A stretch of 64,000 nt of DNA from Prunella strophiata (Eukaryota > Chordata > Aves > Passeriformes > Prunellidae): assembly GCA_036583965.1 (NCBI GenBank), contig JAZBQD010000027.1:29953001-30017000 (forward strand). Reading direction: 5' to 3'. Both the position numbers and the translations under genes were made by a program. The notes below the pieces were generated by a model. The model saw only the letters and a program-made list of their open reading frames with translations, did not search any database and had not been told where the DNA came from. Position 1 is the first letter of the stretch. Every line of letters starts with the position of its first letter. Shown here piece after piece: positions 50,607-62,480 of the stretch.

Positions 50607-53600
50607 TTACACACACACACACACACTCTGTGCACAGTTATCACTCATGTCCTGATCATTTACTCATTTTTATGCACTTAAACCAAATTAAAGTCTACAC
50701 CTCCCTCTTTCTGCCTTACTCAAGTCATTACCTTATTTACATGATCAATTTTCTCTATGATCTCTTTTCCATTCTTTCTAATATTTTAGGGGTACAGAAG
50801 AGCATATTAAAAGGAATGTGTAATTGTTGCACTAAAGCAATATCTGGGAAGGATATTATTCCATCCATTACTTCAATAAAAAATTATTAAATCATAAATT
50901 ATAATTCTTTACACATTACATTATATTGTAATAAATGTTATAATTGTGTCAAATTATATTAAAATCTGAATTTTTAACCCCTTGTCATTACTTCGAGTTA
51001 TATTCCCTGTGCTGATTTAGAGCTTTAGGATAGAAAAAGCTTGAGTTCAGAAAAAAAAAGATAATTGCAAAAATGTATCCCAAGGATTGGCTATGAGAGG
51101 AGGTAGAAATTTTCATTTTACCAAGCAAAGAAGTCTGTTATTTCTTTTTTTATTGCTCTGCCATATGTCTCTCACCCACAGTATGTATCTAGCCACCATA
51201 CATGAACATGTTTCCTTTTAGTATTATGTATATTTAGAATTTTTCTTTAGATCTTTTATTTATAAAAATATTATATATATGCATACAGCTATTTTCTTTA
51301 TATAGTATATATTTATATTTTATTAATATAGTATATTGGTGTTTATTTTAATTGTGTATTTATAAAATCTATGGTTTTATAAATTTTATATTATTAAAGG
51401 TGTGTATTTATATGCTCTGTGTGTTTAGTACACTGCATTTTCTGCAGAATGGAAAAAATCTGACTTTGGGGATAAGATCCCTTTTCTACTCTGTCCTGGG
51501 GATTTCTGCAATTTCAAATGTATTCCAAACTGCTAGAAAATGAGAGAGAACATAACCAAGGTTCACCTTTCACTTGAGTGTGGCATGAGGTAGTAGATGA
51601 GTTCATTTTCCTGGATGGATTTGATCTCCATCATTTTAATGTAAACATCACAAATCTATGAGAATTGACTTAAGGAGGAACACATAGTGAATTTATACTC
51701 TAGTTTGTGAAAAACCTGATTCTAAGAATGAGAAATAATAATTAAATTCTATAGTTGAATGAAAGAAACTAAACCCTGCATTTTCCAAATACTCGGTGTA
51801 ATGTTTTCCATGGATCTAATGTTATTCCATGCATAAATTATTCCAACATTTTTTAAGGTGTGACATTATTATTCATATAAATCAAAACTATTTTCTGTCA
51901 ATGATCATTCAGCCAGTTTCTTTTTTGCCTAAGCAAAACTTACCAAACTGGAAGTGCAATGCTCTTCTGCAACTAAAATTGAGCTTAATCCTCTCTCCTT
52001 GTTGGAACGTTTAGAGGACACCCTGATATCACAGAACTGCAGCTCAGGCTAAATCCCCAATTTTATTGTCCTCCCTATTCCCCAAAATCCTTCATCAAAA
52101 CCTACTGAAGTTATTAACAAAAAGAGGCAAGAAAAACATCTGGTTGCAACAGGCCTTTGAACAAATGATGAGTTCACCGTGAAAATCATAATTAAAAAAA
52201 GATTTGATTAAATCTACAATAATATCAAAAGTGCATTCCAATAAAAGCTTAGCCAAAATGTAGAGCTCATTAAAAGGGATCTGGTGGAAAGCAAGACCAA
52301 GAAGCAATGGAAACTAAGAATAGAAGTAAGAGAGATAGTTATTTTGTCTCTCCTTCTATGATTTGCCCCATAGGTTGCTGAGAGCACGGGGAAATTATCA
52401 CAGTTGTATAACTTTAGTGATTTTTTTCCAAGGCTTAGTTCTCCTTTCTCAGAAACCCTATAAAATTCTGAATCTCTGGTCTTTATTAAAGAATAACACA
52501 AAGCCTGAAAAGAAATAAAAGCCAAGAAGATCCATTTTTTTTTTCCTTCAGTAGGATTTTATTTTCTCCGCTTCTTGATTTGTTAATTGATTCCCTGCAA
52601 AACTTTATGAGCTGTGCAATTTCTTCTTAAAGACTTCAGCCAACAGAAGCTTGGATTGGATTTTTCCTCCTTCTAGCATTTTCTGCCTGATTGTTCTTAC
52701 TTCAGCTGGCCTGTTTTCCCCACTGAGTGAAGTGTGAGGCAGGGCTGTTTGGCTGTAGAAGCAATGATGCCAAAATTACAGGTTACTCTCTCTTTTATAT
52801 TCTATTTCCCTCCCCGGGGTAAGCTGTATCATTTATCTGTTATTCAGCTGTGTCCACTGACTATATGGATAGTTGTAAATAGTAGTAAGTGACACAACAG
52901 GCAGGATATGTTCATGAAACTTTGCCTGATTTTGTGGTCTTTAAAGTTTTCCCACTTTGCACCTGGGAATTACCACTTGGAGAACATGCAGCCTGCCTCC
53001 TCCTCTTAGCTGAATGCTGATTAAGAAATTATTTCAAAGATCAGCCATCTTTGTAAACTTATAAATTACGTAAAAGGCTTGAACTCGTTATTAGGGATGG
53101 AAAAGGGTACATCCTGCATATGTAAACTAAACTGATGAATCACAATCTGATTTTCTATTTGCATAAACTTAAAAATCTTTGAATTCAGAAGAACCAACTC
53201 AGTTTGCACTGAGCTGGGATTCAATCCATAAATTTATTGCTTGGAAGTGATTTAAGTTAGAAGGGTGCTATTAAGTGTAGGGGAACAAATCAGTGAAGCA
53301 ATGAATTCTTTCTGTCAAATAATGACTGATTTCAGCTCCCACTGAAGGAAATATTTTTTTTTTTGTCTGTAATTCTCATCATGCAACAGCTGTGCTTTAA
53401 TTTTCACAGGATGCTCACAGAAAATCAAGTAATCATTTCAGATATGTACACATTGGAATGTAAATACTCTGCTGTTTTGTTCCTCTTCTTATTTATGCAA
53501 TTAGAGGATCAGGCTGACAAACAAGTTTTGACAGAGAATTGCATACATTCTCTTTTTCTGTATAAACCTACAGTCCTAAACAAATATTTTGGCAACCATT

Positions 53601-54118
53601 TTAGCAGACTCTTAAACAGTGAGAATTTGTAAATTCATTCTTAGGTATGACCTTTATTCCCTCACACATTCATCCTTGAAAAATGGTATGGACTATTTGG
53701 ATCAAAATAAGAATATAAAGCAGCTATGTAATGACCAACATTTTATTTAATCTGTAATGGTGGAAGACCTAACCTAAACTGCAGTTACAGAGAACTGGAG
53801 AATTAAAAATAGAACTTTTAGATGAAACAGAGTGCTGAACCGTTAGGAACTTAAATTAGTGAATAGATGTAAAATATGTCCTCAGAAGACAGTGACCTTC
53901 ACCTATTAATTTAGAAAATTAGTATTTTAGGGGAATGGTTTGGGATTTTGTTTGCTTAGATTTTATTGGTGTAGACATGCCCACTGTCAGATGATGTCTT
54001 GCAAGTCCTGATATTAGAATTAAACCATAATTTCAGCAATCAGAGTAGTAAAACAATGATGTAATACATGTATATTTTGAACAAACTGTTTCAAAAAGAC
54101 TGTAATCTAATTAATATT
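49721..54118. other. unique AT-rich sequence, no gene recognised
   Basis: It contains the compound CA/TA microsatellite at 50557-50626 and a very AT-rich block near 51230-51400. An 89-codon open frame at 53363-53632 has no recognisable domain. Confidence 0.5.
50557..50626. repeat. compound microsatellite (AC)n(ATAC)n(AT)n(AC)n
   Basis: Blocks in order are about 9 AC units, a few ACAT units, about 10 AT units, a TTT interruption and about 9 AC units. Alternating purine-pyrimidine order makes it prone to length change and to Z-DNA or cruciform structure. Confidence 0.95.
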
Positions 54119-54312
54119 AGAGTCATTGAACCCCAGACTGGTCTGGGTTGGAAGGAACCCTAAAGTCCACCCAGTGCCACTCTCTGCCATGGGCAGGGAC
54201 AATTTCCAGTATCCCAGGTTGCTCCAAGCTCTGTCCAACCTGGCCTTGGACACTTCCAGGGATCCAGGGGCAGCCACAGCTTCTCTGGGCACCCTGTGCC
54301 AGGGCCTCACTT
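54119..54312 (-). mobile_element. CR1 LINE, 3' fragment
   Basis: Plus-strand order is GGTCTGGGTTGGAAGGAACC, then CCAGTGCCACTCTCTGCCAT, GGGCAGGGACAATTTCCAGT, CCAGGTTGCTCCAAGCTCTG, CCTTGGACACTTCCAGGGAT and CACAGCTTCTCTGGGCACCC. This is a classical bird CR1 3' end in reverse. About 190 bp are well preserved, suggesting a comparatively young copy. Confidence 0.93.
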
Positions 54313-57300
54313 TATTGAACAGGAAAAGTTATGTTCAACCCTTTGCTAAGTCAGACTTTCCTCAAAACTCAGGAATGTCAAGCACATCATGAATTACAGC
54401 TGTTAATTTTCCTGTGGAATGTTTTATACAGCAAGAGTTCCCAAGAACATCTGTGCCTTAAGAAGTTTGAAGAAATTAATAATATTAGATCAGCACCTCT
54501 AAATCATTTGCAATCTAAGGACTGAAGTGTAGCCTACGGCAAAGTCATGGACCATTAATATGTTGTCAGAGATGTTTAATTATTCATTAGTCATTAATTC
54601 ACCAATTTCTCTATCAAAACACTAAGTTTTTAATGTAAATGCTGAAATTTCTCTTTTTTTCTTATTGTTAGGTATATTTGGAAATGTAATGAGTTTTTAA
54701 TATTTATGTCTGAAGATATTCTCAAGAAGAAAAAAGTATAATACATTGTTAAAACCTGCTAAAGCATTAGTGGTTTTATTTTTCTGATAGTTCCTTGAGT
54801 GATAATCTCAACATTTTTTTCTGCAGAACAGTCTTTACAGTCCACTATAGTAGAAACAGGAGTACCCCTATCATTATGTTTTATTGTAGTTATCACAGAA
54901 AATCATGTTTATTTTCTTTGCTCATGTCTCCTGTCATATTCAGTATGCTCATTTAGAATGTGACCAGTCTCCTGTCAGGTCTTTTTTATTTTGTCCCCAA
55001 AAATGTCCCCAAACTGATAATCTTTCCAACTTTTCTGGAGTAATTGCTGTTGTTTTTCCTACAGAGTATCATTGATCTAGGTGACATTTTTCTATTGTCT
55101 TGTACAGTTTAATGCATTCAGTCTTTTTTCTCATGTTCTACTTTTCATGAATTCAGGTTTATTTTTCTTTATTATGTACTATAACTTGTTCCATAAACTT
55201 CCCTCATAGTTACACTATCTTCCATGACATATTTATTGGGTTCTTCCACTGTTCACCTGCTTTGTCATAATTTTAATCCTAGAATTTGTACTAACTCTCC
55301 TATACAGGAGAAACTCCATGGTTATTATGTATTCTTATGGGCACAGGCATGAAACAAACAAGATATGAACACATGTTGCTGAAAAAACCAAATCAACCAA
55401 CCAACCAAAGATATCAATGGAAGAATGGCCCTGATTTTGAAAAAAAATATGAATTAATTTTTTAAAATATAATGTATTTTTAAAAACAAACTAAAACAGA
55501 TTCTGTGATAGATGTTCAGCTGTGAATTATATCTGTGGATCACGGGCCAGTGTAATTGCAAGTGAATAAACTGAAATACAGGAAAATTACACTCTTAGAG
55601 TTTCTATTATTTTGCTTATGCTTCTCAGTGTTCTTGTACTCTGTTTCCCCCAGAATAAGGAGCAAAACTGCTCTCTTTTCACAGTAAAATACCTGGGATT
55701 CAAAACTTCAAATGTCCCAGTTCCACAGGGAATATTGAATGGAAGCCATCAAGGATGGGGCCATTGGCTCCTGTTGGCTGCTCTGGAAGTACCTTTAAGC
55801 TCTCTACACACAGAAGTCCATTAAGACTTGGATTCCCTACAGGAGATCCCTCTTACCTACCAATAGTCCAGTAGTATGGAAAATGTGAGTAATTCAGGAA
55901 TTCAGGCAGAATTCCCCCAATAAATCAGAAGCCCCAGTCTCAAAAGGACACACAAACAATGGCAATACCAAAACATGTTTTAAATTTGTGGCTCTCACAA
56001 TATTCATCACTTTTAGTTTGTTTATTTTGATGAATTCCACTTACCTGCAAAAAAAGGCATGAGAAAAATTCCTGAAATCTCCCTACTCCAGCTAGCAATC
56101 TCAGTCAGGAAATTATTAGAGGGAATTATGAATATTATAATTTTCTACTGCAGTGAGACAGGAACAGGAGCCTGGTGACTTCTTGTACAAATGATGTGTT
56201 CTATGAACACAAAGTTAAAATCCCACTAGTTAAAATCTAGAAGCAATAACAATCTAGAAACATCTAGTTAAAATCTAGAAACAACCAAAACCAACCAAAA
56301 CAGAAGTTTGGTGGAATGATTGAAAAACTTAGGAATAAATTTCTGATGCTATAACATACATGCAGAAGAGCTCTATTGGACAAAAACAGAAAAAATATTT
56401 CTGGGTAGGCTTTATATCTCATAATTGCTGTCTAGGTCTTTATTGCCAACTCTCCACCTGATACCAAGCACCAATTATCCTTGTACATCAAAGAAGAAGT
56501 TACATTTGAAACAATCAGAGCAGGTATTCTTTTTCAGATTTGGCAGATTTATTTTTTTACACTCTGAATGTGAGCTAGATATGAGTATGAGCTAAAGACT
56601 GCCACTTCCATTGATCTTCACAGCACAGTTTAATACAAATAAAGCTCCTTGGTAAATGGATATTAATGTCTTTTTCCTTCCAAGGCAGTGTTAAAGCCTC
56701 CTGGAAAACATCAAGTTATATGTTATAAGTTCATTAACAGAGTTTGACTTTTCCCAATCACTGTGTTCCAGATGTTATTTGAGCTTCTTCCCCTTGATGC
56801 TCTAACCTATTATGCCCCATCTTAAATCTTTCCTACAGAAAACTAGCTATTTTTTAAATACATATAATTCATTAGAGTGTCCCAAAGGACTTGGAGCTTT
56901 TACAGGTCTTTGCTTTGCTTCTACACTTTTGGCAAAAGAAATAAAAAGGGGAAAATTTATGCTGGAAGAATGCCAAGAGTAGCCCATTCAATCAAAATCG
57001 TATCTTGGTGCAGAGACTATTAGTCAGTCATATTCACATTCTATCTAAATAATTAACTTGTAGCACAGAAATTCTAAATTATTGTGATGTCCTTGAATTG
57101 TTTGTGGGGTTTGCTGTTCACATTGTGTGGAATGTGTTTTCTTCTCATATTGATTGGAATAAAACCCATTTTTAAAAATATTGCTTATACTGCACCAGAA
57201 GCTAGAGTAGCCTACAAAGTGTATTATCTGGAGATTAAAAAGAAAAACAAAAACCAAAAAACAGTTACACTATTTTTACTTGCAAGTACCACTCCTAATA

Positions 57301-57499
57301 ATTCTGTGTGCAGTGCAGTAATGAAAATTGATATGAACTCCCTCTTTGCAATACACAAATTGGAAGGACCATAACATCAACCAACAAAAAGTACTCAGGA
57401 AATAAAAGAAGGAAAGAAAAAAAAAAATCATTTAACAAATGTTTTGATATCTTGACATCTGAAATCACCTCTGTGAAATGGAGATAGCTGTGTTTGTTT
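54313..57499. other. unique sequence, no gene recognised
   Basis: It holds a tandem duplication at 56223-56281 and CCAACCAACCAA near 55396. No exon, LTR or CR1 could be supported. The 96-codon open frame at 57084-57374 starts with a hydrophobic stretch but is not recognisable. Confidence 0.5.
56223..56281 (+). repeat. tandem duplication, CTAGTTAAAATCTAGAA unit
   Basis: CTAGTTAAAATCTAGAA occurs twice about 39 bp apart, with a third partial copy (CAATCTAGAAACAT) between. The pattern looks like a local duplication that later diverged. Confidence 0.7.
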
Positions 57500-57504
57500 T
57501 TCTG

Positions 57505-57662
57505 TGAGGGAGCAGAGGACCTGTTTGCCAGAAAGGCTGTGGAGTGTCCATCCTTGCAGATGAGAACCCAAGTGTCCAGGGTGCTGTGTGACCTTCTCCA
57601 GCTGAACCTGCTTGAGACCCTTCAGAGGTCATTTCCAGCCTTAGCCATTCTGTGATTCTGCC
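57505..57662 (+). mobile_element. CR1 LINE, 3' fragment
   Basis: The order GGCTGTGGAGTGTCCATCCT, TGTGTGACCTTCTCCAGCTG, AACCTGCTTGAGACC, CTTCAGAGGTCATTTCCAGC and CCATTCTGTGATTCTG follows the last 150 bp of the CR1 3' UTR on the plus strand. Confidence 0.85.
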
Positions 57663-60397
57663 TGTCAGGGACATAATAGAAGTTTTCAGAATGTCTTTTT
57701 CTCAAACTCTGGGTGGGTAAAAGATACCATGGTTTAAAACATCTGGCTATTAGGGGAACAGAATGGTTTACTGTCACAAAAAAAACCCCTCCACAACCCA
57801 TAAACTATTCTGGAGGACCTACAAACCTTCATTGTGAAAGGCAAAAGTAGTGGAATAAATCTAACCTAAATGCTTATACTGAACACCAAAATGCTGCACA
57901 GATCAGTGTAGGCAGGAGTAGAGCAACTGTGCTCTTTGACTGTCCTTGCAACTGCTTCATTTTTGCTGCATATGAATTTCTAGAAGAGTAATTAGTAACA
58001 GACATATTTAGAAAAGGAAACTTTAGCTTGAAAAGCTGCAGTGACCAGTAAGAGCAAGTTTCAAACTATTCACAGTACTCCAGGCTCTGGGTTTGCTATA
58101 TAATTTCCCTTAAGTAGCAACTCAATGAGTTATTTTCACTATAGATACACTCTATTTATTGCTTTTTTTTTTTACTTGCACACTTCCAGTCATGCATTAG
58201 CATGAATACAAAATTACTGTTTCCAGGTTACAGCATCTTCTGTGTGCTTGCTTTTGTTAATTATAAAAGCAAATACACCCCTCTAACTTGTCACAAATGT
58301 ACCACATGGAGAGTTATCTCAGCTATTTGAAAAATAAAAGAAAGTTAATTAGTATTGCTCTTCCTGACATTAGTCCTTCAAACAGTTGTGGATGAGTCTG
58401 AGTGGGCTTCTCTTGATGCTGTGACCTTGCAGGAGACAAATATGCACATAACAATCTTTACAGCTGTAGTCCTCAGAGCTGCAAGAAAAAGGAATAAAAG
58501 AATATAGATGGAAGGATGCATACAGTGGAGATTAGTGATGCAAAGTCCAGATGAAAACAAAGAAATGTATTAGACTCCTAAATAATTTTAGAAAGCAGTT
58601 AACAACAGTAAATAAAATAGAATGTTTGTAAAAAGATAATGGTTGAGTGAAATAGTCAAAAGTAGTATTTTACAGGGTGATCCACATAACAGGCATATCA
58701 GGAGACTTAATGGTGTAAATGTAGTATGGTAAAACAAATTTGGAGAAAGCATTCTGAAAACTTCCCAGAAAGAGCTGCCATGGGCCTGACTGCTACAGGA
58801 AAGCACTGCAACCTTATTTTCACTGCACACAGAAGGGAATAAGGGAAGTCATGGAATAAATCAAGTGCTGCACCTACTTTGGGTGAGCAACCAGAACAAC
58901 CCTTCTCACCAGTGGCTTGTGTCAGGCAGGTTCCTGTCCAGGTGTCCAGGGGGTGTTGTCTGAGTGGGGCCATGTCTTCCAGGGTTCCACCCCTGGTGGG
59001 GGCTGGAAATAGCACCTAACAGTGATGAGTTAGGTCATCATTAACAGTGGTGAGTCACTGCTGTGTTTGTGCTGTGCTATTATTTGTCTTTGCTGAGTAT
59101 TTAGTGTTGTTGTTTTATTGGGGTTTTTTTTGCTATCTTGTCCTTGAATTCAGTCAATAAGTATTTAAATTAAGCATAGACTCCCCTGTTTGTGTGGCAG
59201 AACCCCAGATCTCCAATAATCAGTTGGACAGACCTGTGATGATAGTGAGCAGCAGGTATAAAAGACTTTGCTTTACTCCATCCTTGTGTTCCAGATCCAT
59301 GGCTCTGCTGTGATCACCTGGGGAAAGCAAAAGCAGCTGAGGCTGTTCCTGTGAAAACACCAAACTGCCTTTAGGAAAAGAGCAGAAAAGCTTTCTCTGT
59401 TCCTGTGTGTCTACTTCAAAATACAGCAGAAGAACTTTCTGTGTTCCTGTATGTCTACTTCAAAATAAGGTAAAACAAAGAGAGAAAGTTAAAGATTTGA
59501 AGGCCTGAAAAAAGGAATGAATTCCTTTCCACTGACACACATGAATTAAAGGAAAACTGGAAAATAGATAGTGCTCCTAATATTTAGGGCTTTTGTTTGC
59601 TTTACTTTTACTTAAAATTACAAAATTCAGTAAGGTTTATGAGTGCTCTGGTGGACCCAGCTCCACAATTATCAAGGAATTCTAGAATAATGTAATATAT
59701 CTGGCAAATTTATGAACAGGATCTGATTCACAGTGTTTCTCAGCTGATCAGGGCCTCATATAAAGCAGCACTTTAAACATAACAAGCTGTTATTGATTCT
59801 GTGAAAAAAGCAAACATAAGCACCTCTCGTTAGTATACAACTCCCTGATTAGCACTAAAGGTCATACACAATCTGATGTGTTCCTGGCATTGGACATTGA
59901 ATTTTCCTAAAAGTTAATTCAAGGATTACAAACCTCTCTAGACTACATGGAAAGCTGATAATTATTCAAGTGAGGTCCCCTTGCCCTGTCTATAGTCACG
60001 TTAATCAGCAGCATGGCTGTGCTAGCTCAGGAGCTGCTGGATAATTAAAAATACATGGCTGGGAAGAAGTCAGTCAGCAGGGAATGCCCCAGATACCAGC
60101 CAGCAAAGTAAGTAGAGAGGACATGCAGATTTTGTTTTTTTTTTTGTCCTTGGTCCATTCTCAAAGATCATTTTCTCCTCTTTATTGCAAGACATGATTT
60201 AATTTTTCACCAATATGAATATTTCTAAAATACACCGCTTCAGGTGGGGAGAGTAGACATTCGTTTGTTGAGCACTACAAATTAGTAAAGAAACACAAAA
60301 TTCTGATCCACAGCCAATATTTTCTTGCAAGAAACCTTCATATGCTTACTGCATGTTGCAAATACCTCACATTTTCAGTACTCTGAAACACTATCAA
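57663..60397. other. unique sequence, no gene recognised
   Basis: It contains a 44-bp tandem duplication at 59382-59469. The stretch 58870-59240 is GC- and T-richer than average and includes AGTCAATAAGTATTTAAATT near 59152, which has the feel of an LTR end, but I could not match it to a family. Confidence 0.45.
59382..59469 (+). repeat. tandem duplication of 44 bp
   Basis: Two adjacent 44-bp copies start GCAGAAAAGC and GCAGAAGAAC and share GTCTACTTCAAAATA. They differ at only a few bases, so the duplication looks recent. Confidence 0.9.
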
Positions 60398-60458
60398 ATC
60401 ACAGAATCATAGAATCATAAAATTGCTTGCTTTGGAAGGGACATTAAAGCTCATCTCA
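60398..60458 (-). mobile_element. CR1 3'-end scrap
   Basis: ATCACAGAATCATAGAATCA then GGAAGGGACATTAAAGCTCA is the reversed CR1 terminus with two tail repeats. Confidence 0.85.
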
Positions 60459-60822
60459 TATTTCCTTGCCTTCAAAACAGATATGAACACACAAAAATAG
60501 CATATATATATACATATATACTATATTTCTTGTCATAAATAACATATGGTATATATTTTGTCACCCTGTAACTAGCAGATTAGATTCCTATGTAATAATT
60601 TTATTACACAGATAAGCATAAACATGGGAAGAACATCCAAAGTCTAAGGGGCAGAGTTTAATGTCAGAGTATGTAAAAGACATGCAAGTGGTAGAATCTC
60701 CAAGGCAAGCACAAGAATGGCATAAAAGCAAAAAAAGCAGCTGATGAAACCAGAACTAGCAAGAAAGAAGCTTAGCAAAACCATACCAGGATCACAAACA
60801 ATACTGGTTTTGCTACTTAATT
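60459..60822. other. AT-rich sequence, possible minus-strand ERV remnant
   Basis: A TATATA-rich patch lies near 60500-60525. From about 60640 the minus strand continues an open frame of 136 codons that begins in the ERV fragment to the right (to 61054) and ends in a hydrophobic stretch. This could be a decayed ERV end, but no LTR border is visible. Confidence 0.35.
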
Positions 60823-60976
60823 TTTGTGGCTTGCAACTCTTCATATAAAGTTGGTAATTTTTTCCATGGCTCAAGATCAAAGGCACAGGGGTCTTGGGCT
60901 CTGTGCCAAGGTCATCTGAGCTCCCTGCCAGGGGCTGGAGCCATCCAGGGCAGCCAGAGGGATGTGCTGGGTTCTG
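60823..60976 (-). mobile_element. ERVK-like internal fragment, copy 3 (inverted)
   Basis: The minus strand matches the internal part of copies 1 and 2. Shared pieces on the plus strand include TTGTGGCTTGCAACTC, AAAGTTGGTAATTTTTTCCA and CAGGGCAGCCAGAGGGATGT. It is more diverged than copies 1 and 2 are from each other, and it loses similarity close to where their LTR would begin. No viral gene is intact. Confidence 0.6.
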
Positions 60977-61058
60977 ACATCTTCCCTGGAGCATTTCTAA
61001 CCAACACTTTCCTTCAGCAGGAAAGCTGTGATGCAGCTGTTGTCCCAGAGGCATGGGG

Positions 61059-61560
61059 GGATGATTGGCTCAACTGGATGGCTGCAAACTCTCCAGGAGA
61101 GACATGTGAGGAAGGAGAGATGGTTGTGCAGCCCTGTGTGTGAGGAAGGGTTTTGATGGTCTGGAGCTTGGTGATGGTGAGGAGAGGGTTGTGTTTATGG
61201 GTGAGACTCAGGGGGAAGGCCAGCAAGGCAGAGATCCTGGTGGGATTTTGTAAAAGACCAGCAAACCAGGAAGAATCACTCTCTGAGGTTGCTGTAAGAA
61301 GTCTTGCTATTGCTGACCCTTGTTCCCATGGGGGGCTCCAACTTCCCAGGTGTCTGCTGGAAACATAATACAGGGCAGAAAAAATAATTCAGGAGTGTGT
61401 GAAAGAGAACTTCCTGACACAACTGGTGAGGGAAGGTGCCTTACTGACCCCTTCTTTGTAAACAGAGAAGGACTTGTGGTGAACTTGGACCCACTGTAGC
61501 ACCTTCTGGCACAAGTCTGTGGGAAATGGATTTGGAGAGTCATCAGGGCCTGGCAGAAGG
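61059..61560 (+). mobile_element. CR1 ORF2 fragment, endonuclease region
   Basis: Reading the plus strand gives LVGFCKRPANQEES, followed by HGGLQLP and, in another frame, NFLTQ and GALL motifs. This is the order of the CR1 apurinic-type endonuclease domain (YRPPNQ, then the GDFN-containing loop, then FLTQ and GALLD). The usual GDFN motif is altered, and the frame is broken more than once, so the copy is dead. It lacks its 3' UTR. An LTR begins about 20 bp to its right, which suggests later disruption. Confidence 0.65.
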
Positions 61561-61577
61561 CTCACACAGTGTGCATC

Positions 61578-62075
61578 TGTATGCAAACCTTGAGATAAGA
61601 AATGCTGACTTAGAAATGCCATGGAACTAGCACAGACATTGCTGAGAGAGAAATGGAGCAAGAAAAAAGTTTCAAAGGGTGGCCTTGCAAATAAGACTGG
61701 ATACTTTGGAGAAGTAGAACTGTGAAAGATGCATTGTAGTAGGAGCCAGGAGGGGTAATTTTAGATGATTGGCTTTAAGGCATTTATAGCATGGTGTGGC
61801 AAAATCTGATAGGCCAAGAAATACTTATAATGTATTGCAATTAGGAAATAGTTGGCTTCTGATGGTGATGGCATGAATTATAACATCTGTATTGTCTCAC
61901 CCTTCTCATGAGACTGAAAATGGAATAAAAGTTTTAAAACACCTCTCAGTTGCCCCATCTCTGGGTCAGAACAAGGCTTTGTCTGACACAAGTCCACCCT
62001 GCTGAGCTGCTGAAAGGAAAAAGCAGCAGCTGCACCTGGGCAGGGCACGAGAATATTCTCCAAAGCTGCTGATTA
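61578..62075 (+). mobile_element. probable LTR (ERV1-like)
   Basis: A likely start TGTATGCAAACCTTGAGATA is followed by GAAATGGAGCAAGAAAAAAG, GATGATTGGC-like and AATAGTTGGCTTCTGATGG motifs, a poly-A signal near 61922 (GGAATAAAAG) and a U5-like CTCAGTTGCCCCATCTCTGG. This order agrees with a songbird LTR that I remember. The right border is approximate, and no target duplication was found. Confidence 0.6.
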
Positions 62076-62316
62076 AAGGGGTAATTCATGAAATGAGAAC
62101 CATCTCCTGTACATATCCCAGCCCTTCACCCAACAGCAAACTCACCCCAGCAGCAGCACTATTTCAGGCTGGAATTTCTCAGCCACCTGTTGAGCTGCAG
62201 GACATGGCTCTGTGTTAGGCTGCAGGTAGCTGTGCTGGGAAATCTCTCTCCAGAGAACTTACAAGCAGTCTCAATTAAGTGGAACATTTCTTGATGTTAT
62301 GCAAAGAAATGTACAG
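62076..62316. other. unique sequence, no feature recognised
   Basis: Moderately GC-rich sequence with CAGCAGCAGC-like pieces. It leads into the WD40-like stretch without a strong splice acceptor. The best candidate is ATGTACAG at about 62318. Confidence 0.4.
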
Positions 62317-62480
62317 GAAAATCTGGTGTTTGCTTTGGATGATGGAGCAGGGGTCCTTTGGTGTGGTTGCACCACAGGACATAAAACCCTGAAATATTTT
62401 GAGGACAACAGTGGCCTGTGCATGTGCTGCACAGTGTCAGCAGATCTGTCTGGTCTTGCTTTGGGAAATCAAGGAAGCAG
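62317..62480 (+). other. WD40-like coding remnant or exon
   Basis: Within an 87-codon open frame (62299-62562), the translation contains LVFALDDGAGVLW, then TTGHKTLKYF, then CTVSADLSGLALG. The pattern DDG-x3-LW ... TG ... VSxDxxxLAxG is that of a degenerate WD40 repeat, which forms one blade of a beta-propeller. The usual aspartate after LW is replaced by a cysteine, and the repeat is alone. No clear donor site follows. It could be one exon of an unknown WD-repeat gene, a pseudogene scrap or coincidence. Confidence 0.3.

Noticed and set aside
50557..50626. Possible CRISPR-like or short-spaced repeat array
   Set aside because: The repeats are dinucleotide blocks without unique spacers, and the organism is a vertebrate.
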